Shown here in pieces: positions 1 to 6,104 of a stretch of DNA of 6,896 bases. The notes under the pieces are model-generated. The model was not told where the DNA came from and searched no databases. It worked only from the letters and a program-made list of their open reading frames with translations. The stretch comes from an uncultured Eubacteriaceae bacterium. GTDB lineage: Bacteria > Bacillota > Clostridia > Eubacteriales > Eubacteriaceae. Both the position numbers and the translations under genes were made by a program. The stretch covers positions 1 through 6,896 of the forward strand of contig CANQNI010000082.1 of assembly GCA_947625175.1 (NCBI GenBank), written 5' to 3'. Every line of letters starts with the position of its first letter. Position 1 is the stretch's first letter.

Positions 1-430
1 TGTTTATGATCATCATATAACTTTAGCACTGGCGATGGGAGCTGATTTTGTTATGCTCGGTCGTTACTTTTCACGTTTTGATGAATCACCAACCAGAAGA
101 GTTAATATAAATGGGAATTATATGAAAGAATACTGGGGTGAAGGTTCGGCTAGAGCCCGTAACTGGCAACGTTATGATTTAGGCGGTGATGAAGAATTAC
201 ATTTTGAAGAGGGTGTTGATTCATTTGTTCCTTATGCTGGAAGTCTTCATGATAACGTCCCTATAACTCTTTCTAAAATAAAATCTACCATGTGTAATGT
301 TGGTGCTTTAGATTTGGAAGAACTTAAAGATAAAGCCAGATTGACTATTGTTTCATCTACCAGCTTAGTTGAAGGTGGAGCTCACGATGTTATTCTTAAA
401 GATCAAACTATTAATTCAACCTTAAGTTAG
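1..430 (+). CDS. guaB: IMP dehydrogenase, C-terminal part (5' end outside window)
   Basis: This is the 3' end of a gene that enters from the left edge; the frame is open from base 2 and ends at TAG 428-430. IMP dehydrogenase oxidises IMP to XMP with NAD+, the first step from IMP to GMP, in the cytoplasm. The visible 142 residues show the end of the (beta/alpha)8 barrel with the phosphate-binding stretch [18 protein letters not shown], then the mobile flap with YWGEGS (from base 131), the Arg-Tyr pair of the flap (170-175) that activates water in this family, and EGVDSFVPY (from 209), which matches the EGVEGxVPY motif. The flap wording ([14 protein letters not shown]) differs from the usual YRGMGS type and matches a variant I recall from clostridia and Bacteroidetes. 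GMP reductase is the main alternative, but the long flap and the EGV-VPY motif argue against it. The stop lies 6 bases before purE, so the two are probably cotranscribed. Confidence 0.88.
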   Translation, partial: VYDHHITLALAMGADFVMLGRYFSRFDESPTRRVNINGNYMKEYWGEGSARARNWQRYDLGGDEELHFEEGVDSFVPYAGSLHDNVPITLSKIKSTMCNVGALDLEELKDKARLTIVSSTSLVEGGAHDVILKDQTINSTLS

Positions 431-436
431 TTAAAA

Positions 437-919
437 ATGAATAAAAAAAATAAAGTTGCTATTATAATGGGAAGTAAAAGTGATTGGGGTACTGTAAAAA
501 AAGCTCAGGATCAATTAAAAGAATTAGATATCAATGTGGATACTTTTGTTTATTCTGCCCATAGAACACCTCAGGAAACTCTGGATTTTGCCCGCAATGC
601 TAAAAGTAATGGATATAAAGTAATAATTGCGGCTGCTGGTATGGCGGCTCATCTAGCCGGTTTTATGGCTGCCTGGACAACACTTCCTATTGTAGGTTTA
701 CCTCTTAAATCTAAACAGTTAGATGGAGTTGATGCTCTTTTATCTTCTGTACAGATGCCTCCTGGAGTTCCAGTAGCGGTTGTTGGAATAGATTCTTCAG
801 TTAATGCTGCTTTATATGCTGCCGAAATACTTGCCTTAGAAGATCCTGAAATTGCTCAAAAGCTTGAAGCTAAAAGAAAAGCTGATTCTCAAAAAGTTAT
901 TGATACAGTATTAGATTAA
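437..919 (+). CDS. purE: PurE, N5-carboxyaminoimidazole ribonucleotide mutase (class I-like)
   Basis: The 160-residue length is normal for PurE. Class I enzymes convert N5-CAIR (made by PurK) to CAIR; class II enzymes carboxylate AIR directly. The protein shows the nucleotide-binding start IIMGSKSDW (residues 9-17), SAHRTP with the catalytic His42 (class I has SAHR, class II SAHK), a glycine-rich loop [11 protein letters not shown] (65-75) and the [10 protein letters not shown] motif. The loop differs from the common AGAGGAAHLPG at three places (Gly to Ala66, Gly to Met69, Pro to Ala74) but keeps the His-Leu typical of class I. No purK is adjacent, so the source of N5-CAIR is open. The ATG lies 6 bases after the guaB stop and has no recognisable Shine-Dalgarno sequence, which suggests translational coupling. 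The second to fourth codons include a run of eight A. Confidence 0.95.
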   Translation: MNKKNKVAIIMGSKSDWGTVKKAQDQLKELDINVDTFVYSAHRTPQETLDFARNAKSNGYKVIIAAAGMAAHLAGFMAAWTTLPIVGLPLKSKQLDGVDALLSSVQMPPGVPVAVVGIDSSVNAALYAAEILALEDPEIAQKLEAKRKADSQKVIDTVLD

Positions 920-920
920 A

Positions 921-1637
921 ATGATACCTGAAAAAAAAGAATTAATATACGAAGGAAAAGCAAAGAAGGTCTTTGCAACAGATAATCCAGAAGAAGTAAT
1001 TGTTTCTTATAAAAATGATGCCACTGCATTTGATGGTCAAAAAAAGGGAACTATACGTGGAAAAGGTTCTGTAAATAATCAGATGAGTAACTTCTTAATG
1101 GGGTTAATTGAAGAACAGGGAATCCCTACTCATTTTGTTGAACAATTAAATGAAACAGATTCTATAGTTAAAAAAGTAGAAATAGTTCCACTGGAAGTCA
1201 TAGTCAGAAATATTTCAGCTGGATCATTTGCTCAGCATTATGGAGTTGAAGAAGGAATTGTTTTTGATGAACCAACCTTTGAATACTCTTATAAAAATGA
1301 TGACCTGCATGATCCTTTACTTAATACTTCTCATGCAATTGCCTTAAAGCTTGCAACAAAAGAAGAATTAAACGATATAAAAAACAAAACACTTAAGATA
1401 AATCAGATTTTAAAAGATTTCTTTAAAGATAAAGGTGTTGATTTAGTTGATTTTAAACTTGAATTTGGTCGTTTACCTGATGGTACGATTATCTTAGCTG
1501 ATGAAATTTCACCTGATACCTGTCGGTTTTGGGATAGTAAAACAGGAACGAAGCTGGATAAAGATCGTTTTCGTCGCGATTTAGGTAATGTTGAAGAAGC
1601 TTACCAGGAAATAATGAAAAGAGTTTTTAATAACTAA
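921..1637 (+). CDS. purC: PurC, SAICAR synthetase
   Basis: Phosphoribosylaminoimidazole-succinocarboxamide synthase joins CAIR to aspartate using ATP, giving SAICAR. The 238 residues match the usual bacterial length of about 235-240. Visible family motifs are YEGKAKKVF (10-18, ATP-binding N-terminal lobe), [13 protein letters not shown] (residues about 89-102), VDFKLEFGR, and [12 protein letters not shown] starting at Asp194, followed by [11 protein letters not shown] near the C-terminus. Nothing is truncated or missing. The ATG begins one base after the purE stop codon; the preceding bases (TTAGATTAAA) hold no clear Shine-Dalgarno, so coupling to purE termination is likely. I infer that PurE and PurC are made in similar amounts, which fits their consecutive steps. 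Confidence 0.97.
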   Translation: MIPEKKELIYEGKAKKVFATDNPEEVIVSYKNDATAFDGQKKGTIRGKGSVNNQMSNFLMGLIEEQGIPTHFVEQLNETDSIVKKVEIVPLEVIVRNISAGSFAQHYGVEEGIVFDEPTFEYSYKNDDLHDPLLNTSHAIALKLATKEELNDIKNKTLKINQILKDFFKDKGVDLVDFKLEFGRLPDGTIILADEISPDTCRFWDSKTGTKLDKDRFRRDLGNVEEAYQEIMKRVFNN

Positions 1638-1648
1638 AGGAGAGAATC
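1637..1648 (+). promoter_or_regulatory. Strong ribosome binding site of purF
   Basis: AAGGAGAG lies between the purC stop and the purF ATG, with GGAG at 1639-1642 and a 6-base spacer. It is one of only two strong Shine-Dalgarno sequences in the window. It fixes the purF start: a stop codon lies in frame at 1631-1633 and no ATG, GTG or TTG occurs between it and 1649. This matters because the start shows there is no propeptide and no N-terminal cysteine on PurF. Confidence 0.85.
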
Positions 1649-3073
1649 ATGGGTGGATTTTACGGAGCTGTTTCTGATAATGATGTTGTTTTAGATGTCT
1701 TCTTTGGAACTGATTATCATTCGCATCTAGGAACAAGAAGAGGTGGAATGATTATTCATAATAATGAAGATGGATTTCAACGCCAGATTCATTCAATTGA
1801 AAATACGCCATTTAGGACTAAATTTGAAAATGATTTACTAAAGTTTAAAGGGAATTCTGGAATTGGGAGTATTAGCGATACTGATCCACAACCCCTTTTA
1901 GTCCGTTCTCATCTTGGAATGTTTGCTATTACTACAGTAGGTAAAATTAACAATGCTGAAGAATTAATTAAAGAAAATTTTGATGAAGGTTATAATCATT
2001 TTATGGCAATGAGTTCAGGCGAAGTTAATACGACTGAACTGGTTGCTGCTTTAATTTCTCAGGGTTCTTCTTTTGTTGAAGGAATTTTACATGCTCAAGA
2101 ACTTATCGATGGTTCTTTAACTATCCTGATTTTAACTGAAGATGGTGAAATAATAGCTGCGCGGGATAAACTCGGAAGATTACCAGTTTTAATTGGAAAA
2201 AATGAACATGGTCATGCTGTAGCCTTCGAATCTTTTGCTTTTCAAAAACTTGGTTATCAAAATGAATATGAACTTGGGCCAAGAGAAATAGTTAAAATTA
2301 ATAAAGATTCAATTGAAACCATTTCTCCTCCTGGAGATAAAATGCAGATTTGTGCCTTCTTGTGGACTTATTATGGTTATCCTAATTCTAACTATGAAGG
2401 TAAAAACGTTGAAATTATGCGTTATAACAATGGAGAAATTATGGCTGAAGACGAACTGGAAAATGGAACTCTTCCAGATGTTGATTTTATTGCTGGAGTA
2501 CCCGATTCAGGAGTCCCTCATGCTATTGGCTATGCTAATAAAGTGGATAAAGATTTTGCTAGACCGTTCGTTAAATATACACCTACCTGGCCGCGTTCCT
2601 TTATGCCAACCGATCAGAATATAAGAAACCAGGTAGCAAAAATGAAACAAATTCCGGTTCCAGAATTAATTGAAGATAAAAAATTACTATTGATTGATGA
2701 TTCGATTGTAAGAGGAACTCAATTAAGAGAAACGGTTGAGTTTTTATATGATAGTGGGGCAAAAGAAGTTCATATGAGATCAGCCTGTCCACCTATCTTG
2801 TTTGGTTGTAAATTTTTAAATTTCTCTCGCAGTAATTCTGATATGGAACTCATAGCCAGGAAAACGATTCATGAGTTAGAAGGCGATGAAGGAATTAACC
2901 ATATTGACGAATATTTGGATATACATACTGAACGTGGTCAAAATTTAATTAAAAAAATTCAGGAAAATCTTGGTTTTGATTCATTAAGTTATCAAACCTT
3001 AGATGGATTACTTGAAGCTATTGATATAAATCCTTGTGATATCTGTACTTATTGTTGGACAGGAAAAGAATAA
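1649..3073 (+). CDS. purF: PurF-family amidophosphoribosyltransferase with degenerate glutaminase site
   Basis: PurF makes 5-phosphoribosylamine from PRPP and ammonia released from glutamine, the committed purine step. This 474-residue protein has the family layout: an N-terminal Ntn-type glutaminase domain (about 1-230) and a C-terminal phosphoribosyltransferase domain with the PRPP loop LLLIDDSIVRGT (346-357; Asp350-Asp351) and ARDKLGRLPV near 171-180. Cysteines at 235, 387 and in the C-terminal C-x2-C-x2-C (463, 466, 469) align by eye with the [4Fe-4S] ligand regions of Bacillus subtilis PurF. The start is odd: it reads M-G-G-F-Y-G where the family has a catalytic cysteine (C-G-x-x-G). Other expected glutamine-site residues are also changed: the Arg of GHVRY is Ser76, and the Asn of HNG is Val97. 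No propeptide is present. I infer ammonia-dependent activity or a separate glutaminase partner. Operon position and the intact PRPP site support a PurF role; the exact nitrogen donor is unknown. From memory, similar MGGF-type proteins exist in other anaerobes. Confidence 0.9.
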   Translation: MGGFYGAVSDNDVVLDVFFGTDYHSHLGTRRGGMIIHNNEDGFQRQIHSIENTPFRTKFENDLLKFKGNSGIGSISDTDPQPLLVRSHLGMFAITTVGKINNAEELIKENFDEGYNHFMAMSSGEVNTTELVAALISQGSSFVEGILHAQELIDGSLTILILTEDGEIIAARDKLGRLPVLIGKNEHGHAVAFESFAFQKLGYQNEYELGPREIVKINKDSIETISPPGDKMQICAFLWTYYGYPNSNYEGKNVEIMRYNNGEIMAEDELENGTLPDVDFIAGVPDSGVPHAIGYANKVDKDFARPFVKYTPTWPRSFMPTDQNIRNQVAKMKQIPVPELIEDKKLLLIDDSIVRGTQLRETVEFLYDSGAKEVHMRSACPPILFGCKFLNFSRSNSDMELIARKTIHELEGDEGINHIDEYLDIHTERGQNLIKKIQENLGFDSLSYQTLDGLLEAIDINPCDICTYCWTGKE

Positions 3074-3096
3074 CTTAACAGAAAAATTAACATTCA

Positions 3097-4143
3097 ATGA
3101 AAAACTCTAAAGCCAAGGCTTATAAAGAAGCTGGTGTTGATATTAATGCAGGTTATCAATCGGTAAAACAAATAAAACCTTTAATTGAACTAACGAAAAG
3201 AAAAGAAGTATTAGGATCTATCGGAGGTTTCGGTGGTCTCTTTAATTTAGATCTTAAAAATTTAAGTAATCCGGTTCTTGTTTCTGGAACTGATGGCGTA
3301 GGAACAAAACTTAAATTAGCTTTTGACTTAGATAAACATGATAGTATTGGTATTGACTGTGTAGCTATGTGCGTAAATGATATTATCTGTAGTGGAGCTG
3401 AACCGTTATTTTTTCTAGATTATATTGCTTGTTCAAATAACAATCCTGATAGAATTACTTCTATTGTTAAAGGAATAGCTGACGGCTGTATTATGGCAGG
3501 ATGTTCTCTAGTTGGGGGAGAGACTGCCGAGATGCCAGGTTTTTATCAAAAAGATGAATATGATATTGCCGGTTTTGCTGTTGGAATTGTAGATAAAAGT
3601 AAAATAATTGATGGTAGTAAAGTTTCAGATGGAGATATTATTATTGGACTTGGTTCTTCGGGAATTCATTCAAACGGTTTTTCTTTAATTAGAAAAATTT
3701 TAAATGACAATCATATTAGTTTAAATGAAAAACCAGAAGTTTTAAAAGGATTAACCGTTGGTGAATCTTTGCTTAGACCAACTAAAATTTATGTTAAACC
3801 AATATTAAATTTAATAAAAGAAAATTTAACTCCATTAGCTATCTGTCACATTACAGGAGGAGGCTTTTATGAAAATATACCAAGAGCTCTTCCTGAAGGT
3901 TTAGAAGCTAACATAAATCTTAATTCTTTTCCAAAACCCGCTATTTATTCCTGGTTAGAAAAAACTCAAAATCTAACTGAAAATGATTTATATAGTACTT
4001 TTAATATGGGAATTGGAATGATACTAATAGTAAAGCCTGATAAAGTAGATAAAACGCTTCAAATTCTAAAGGAAAATAATGAACAAGCTTTTATTATTGG
4101 AAAAATTCAAGCAGGAAATAATGGAGTAGTTTTAACAAAATGA
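3097..4143 (+). CDS. purM: PurM, AIR synthetase
   Basis: Phosphoribosylformylglycinamidine cyclo-ligase closes the imidazole ring of FGAM with ATP to give AIR. The 348 residues are the normal length, and the motifs run in the right order: YKEAGVDINAGY (about 9-20), GFGGLFNL (44-51), GTDGVGTKLKLAF (64-76), CVNDIICSGAEPLFFLDY, GGETAEMPGFY (140-150), GSSGIHSNGFSL, HITGGGFYENIPRALP (from His251) and the STFNMGIGM signature near 304-312. No key residue appears to be missing. The ATG lies 23 bases after the purF stop. An in-frame TAA at 3088-3090 excludes any earlier start, and no Shine-Dalgarno is evident in the AT-rich spacer. The stop codon overlaps the purN start (ATGA). Confidence 0.97.
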   Translation: MKNSKAKAYKEAGVDINAGYQSVKQIKPLIELTKRKEVLGSIGGFGGLFNLDLKNLSNPVLVSGTDGVGTKLKLAFDLDKHDSIGIDCVAMCVNDIICSGAEPLFFLDYIACSNNNPDRITSIVKGIADGCIMAGCSLVGGETAEMPGFYQKDEYDIAGFAVGIVDKSKIIDGSKVSDGDIIIGLGSSGIHSNGFSLIRKILNDNHISLNEKPEVLKGLTVGESLLRPTKIYVKPILNLIKENLTPLAICHITGGGFYENIPRALPEGLEANINLNSFPKPAIYSWLEKTQNLTENDLYSTFNMGIGMILIVKPDKVDKTLQILKENNEQAFIIGKIQAGNNGVVLTK

Positions 4144-4763
4144 AAAGAATAGCTGTACTAGTTTCTGGTGGAGGAACCAATCTACAAGCTTTAATTGATG
4201 CTCAAAAATCAGGATTGATAACTAATGGTGAAATAGTCTCGGTTATTTCTTCAAATCCGGATGCTTTTGCCTTAAAAAGAGCAGCTGATAATAATATTAA
4301 AACTACAGTTTTAAACAGGAATGACTATTCGTCTAATCGGGAATATAGTAAAGCTTTAACTAAAGAGCTAAAAGAAGATAATATTGATTTAATCGTTTTA
4401 GCTGGCTTTATGACTATTCTTACTGAAGATTTTATTAATGAGTTTGAAAATAAAATTATTAATATTCATCCGGCATTAATACCCTCCTTCTGTGGTGAAG
4501 GATTTTATGGACTTCATGTTCATGAAAAAGCTTTAGATTATGGTGTAAAAGTTTCTGGAGCAACTGTTCATTTTGTTAATGAAGAATGTGATGGTGGACC
4601 AATAATTTTACAAAAAGCTGTAGAAATTTTACCTGAAGATACTGCTGAATCTCTTCAAAAACGGATAATGGAAGAATGTGAATGGAAATTATTACCCCAA
4701 GCGGTTAATTTGTTCTGTAATGATAAACTTGAAGTAATTGGTCGAAAAGTCAATATAAAATAA
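4140..4763 (+). CDS. purN: PurN, glycinamide ribonucleotide formyltransferase
   Basis: PurN transfers a formyl group from 10-formyltetrahydrofolate to GAR, giving FGAR. The 207-residue length is normal. It opens with KRIAVLVSGGGTNLQALI, the GAR phosphate-binding glycine loop (Gly10-Gly12). The catalytic trio known from Escherichia coli PurN (Asn, His, Asp) is present as Asn108 and His110 in NIHPALIPSF and Asp151 in ECDGGPIILQ. The GEGFYGLHVHEKAL stretch has a short insertion before GLHVHE that I associate with clostridial PurN. The ATG overlaps the purM stop by four bases, the classic coupling arrangement; a GGAG lies 13 bases upstream inside purM, which is rather far. The gene is followed by a terminator-like hairpin. 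It is the folate-dependent enzyme, not the formate-dependent PurT. Confidence 0.97.
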   Translation: MKRIAVLVSGGGTNLQALIDAQKSGLITNGEIVSVISSNPDAFALKRAADNNIKTTVLNRNDYSSNREYSKALTKELKEDNIDLIVLAGFMTILTEDFINEFENKIINIHPALIPSFCGEGFYGLHVHEKALDYGVKVSGATVHFVNEECDGGPIILQKAVEILPEDTAESLQKRIMEECEWKLLPQAVNLFCNDKLEVIGRKVNIK

Positions 4764-4772
4764 TTAATAAAT

Positions 4773-4810
4773 TCCCATTGAAGGTAATACTACAGTGGGA
4801 TTTTCTTTTT
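4773..4810 (+). terminator. Intrinsic terminator or attenuator between purN and purD
   Basis: The stem TCCCATTG (4773-4780) pairs with CAGTGGGA (4793-4800) over eight base pairs including one G-U. Within the 12-base loop, GGT (4783-4785) and ACT (4789-4791) can add three more pairs around an AAT triloop, one of them G-U. The T-rich run TTTTCTTTTT (4801-4810) follows directly, as expected of Rho-independent termination. It starts 10 bases after the purN stop and its T-tract abuts the purD ribosome binding site. Complete termination would uncouple purD and purL, and no convincing promoter lies between, so I infer partial termination or regulated read-through. Confidence 0.75.
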
Positions 4811-4820
4811 GGAGGAAGAA
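4811..4820 (+). promoter_or_regulatory. Strong ribosome binding site deciding the GTG start of purD
   Basis: GGAGG at 4811-4815, followed by a 5-base spacer, points to GTG 4821 as the start of purD. An in-frame TTG at 4809 would put the Shine-Dalgarno inside the gene and add four residues (M-E-E-E) not expected in the family. The site directly follows the terminator T-tract. Confidence 0.85.
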
Positions 4821-6104
4821 GTGAATATTCTCTTAATAGGATCTGGTGGAAGAGAACATGCTATTTTAAAAGCTATTGAAAATGATGATCGAATTGAAAA
4901 AATCTATGCTATTCCTGGAAATGGTGCTATGGTCGAAAGGTGCGAGTGTATTCCCGAAATTAAAGCAACTGATATAGATAAAATTGTTGAATTTGCCAAA
5001 AATCATCCTATTGATTTCGCTATAGTAGCCCCTGATGATCCTTTAGCTTTAGGTTTAGTTGATCAATTAGAAAAAATTGGCATTAAATCTTTTGGTCCAA
5101 ACAAAGATGCAGCTCAAATAGAAGCTAGTAAAGCTTTTGCTAAGGATTTAATGAAAAAATATAATATTCCTACTGCAAAATTTAAAACTTTTGATAATAA
5201 AGATGAAGCAATCGCTTATATAGAGGAAGAAGGAGCTCCAATAGTTATTAAGGCTGATGGTTTAGCTTTGGGAAAAGGAGTTACTGTAGCTACTACAATT
5301 GAAGAAGCAAAAGAGGCTGTTATTGAAGCTATGGAAAACAAAAAATTTGGAGAGGCTGGAAATACAGTTGTTATTGAAGAATATTTAAGCGGACCGGAGG
5401 TCTCTGTATTATCCTTCACAGACGGTAAAACAATTGTTCCTATGATTTCTTCAATGGATCATAAGAGAGCATTTGATAATGATGAAGGTCCTAATACAGG
5501 AGGGATGGGAACAATCGCCCCTAATGTTTTCTATACTGATGAAATTGCTCAGGAATGTATGGATCAAATTTTTCTACCTACTATAAATGCTATGACACAG
5601 GAAGGGAAACCTTTTAAAGGCTGTCTCTATTTTGGATTAATGTTAACTGCTGATGGTCCAAAAGTTATTGAATATAATTGCCGGTTTGGAGACCCTGAAA
5701 CACAAGTAGTATTACCTCTATTAGAAAGTAATTTACTGGATATTATGTTATCAGTAGCTAATGAAGAACTAGAAAATCAATCTGTTAAATTTAGTGATGA
5801 TAAGGCCTGTTGCGTTGTTTTAGCTTCTGAAGGTTATCCTGTTAATTATGATAGCGGATTTGAAATAACTTTACCTGAAACTAAGGAAAATGAATATATT
5901 TATATAGCAGGTGCCAAAGAAGAAGACGGAAAACTTATTACTAATGGAGGTAGAGTTCTGGGTGCAGTTGCTGTAGCTCCTACTTTAAAAAAGGCTATTG
6001 ATAAAGCTTACGAATTAAGTGATAAAATTGATTTTGAAAATGCTTATAAACGTTCTGATATAGGAAAAAAAGCACTAGAAAAAGAAAGTAAATTAAATGG
6101 TTAA
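4821..6104 (+). CDS. purD: PurD, phosphoribosylamine-glycine ligase (GAR synthetase)
   Basis: PurD, an ATP-grasp enzyme, joins phosphoribosylamine (the unstable PurF product) to glycine. From GTG 4821 the protein is 427 residues, the usual length. Motifs in order are NILLIGSGGREHAI (2-15), the family opening; GPNKDAAQIEASKAFAK starting near Gly92; the ATP-grasp loop ADGLALGKGV from Ala145; EEYLSGPEVSVLSFTDG; DHKRAFDNDEGPNTGGMG; and EYNCRFGDPETQ (284-295) with metal-binding Glu and Asn. The start is chosen from the GGAGG five bases upstream and because the protein then begins exactly at the family's N-terminus; it is the only non-ATG start among the genes whose starts are visible. The gene sits 57 bases after purN beyond a terminator-like hairpin, in the place where purH often lies in clostridial operons. 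Its 3' end overlaps purL by eight bases. Confidence 0.97.
   Translation: MNILLIGSGGREHAILKAIENDDRIEKIYAIPGNGAMVERCECIPEIKATDIDKIVEFAKNHPIDFAIVAPDDPLALGLVDQLEKIGIKSFGPNKDAAQIEASKAFAKDLMKKYNIPTAKFKTFDNKDEAIAYIEEEGAPIVIKADGLALGKGVTVATTIEEAKEAVIEAMENKKFGEAGNTVVIEEYLSGPEVSVLSFTDGKTIVPMISSMDHKRAFDNDEGPNTGGMGTIAPNVFYTDEIAQECMDQIFLPTINAMTQEGKPFKGCLYFGLMLTADGPKVIEYNCRFGDPETQVVLPLLESNLLDIMLSVANEELENQSVKFSDDKACCVVLASEGYPVNYDSGFEITLPETKENEYIYIAGAKEEDGKLITNGGRVLGAVAVAPTLKKAIDKAYELSDKIDFENAYKRSDIGKKALEKESKLNG

Noticed and set aside
439..452. Run of eight A at the start of purE (and another near 930 in purC) as programmed slippage sites
   Set aside because: Both genes read through in frame with full family length, and such runs are common in AT-rich Lys codons; there is no alternative product to explain.
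2313..2624. 103-codon open frame on the + strand inside purF
   Set aside because: It lies wholly within the well-supported purF frame and its translation has no recognisable motif; it is a shadow frame.
2601..2792. 63-codon antisense frame opposite purF
   Set aside because: It is opposite the conserved PRPP-binding region of purF, has no ribosome binding site that I can see, and shows no recognisable motif.
4729..4761. Possible promoter (TTGAAG, 19 bases, TATAAA) at the end of purN
   Set aside because: The spacing is longer than the optimal 17, the -10-like string is expected by chance in AT-rich sequence, and it lies upstream of the terminator hairpin, so it would not bypass it.
4809..4820. 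TTG at 4809 as an alternative, earlier start for purD
   Set aside because: It lies in the terminator T-tract, would place the GGAGG ribosome binding site inside the gene, and adds four residues before the family's normal N-terminus. GTG 4821 is better supported.
5216..5419. 67-codon antisense frame opposite purD, rich in Ser and Pro
   Set aside because: Its composition is what the reverse complement of the conserved ATP-grasp region would give; there is no independent support.
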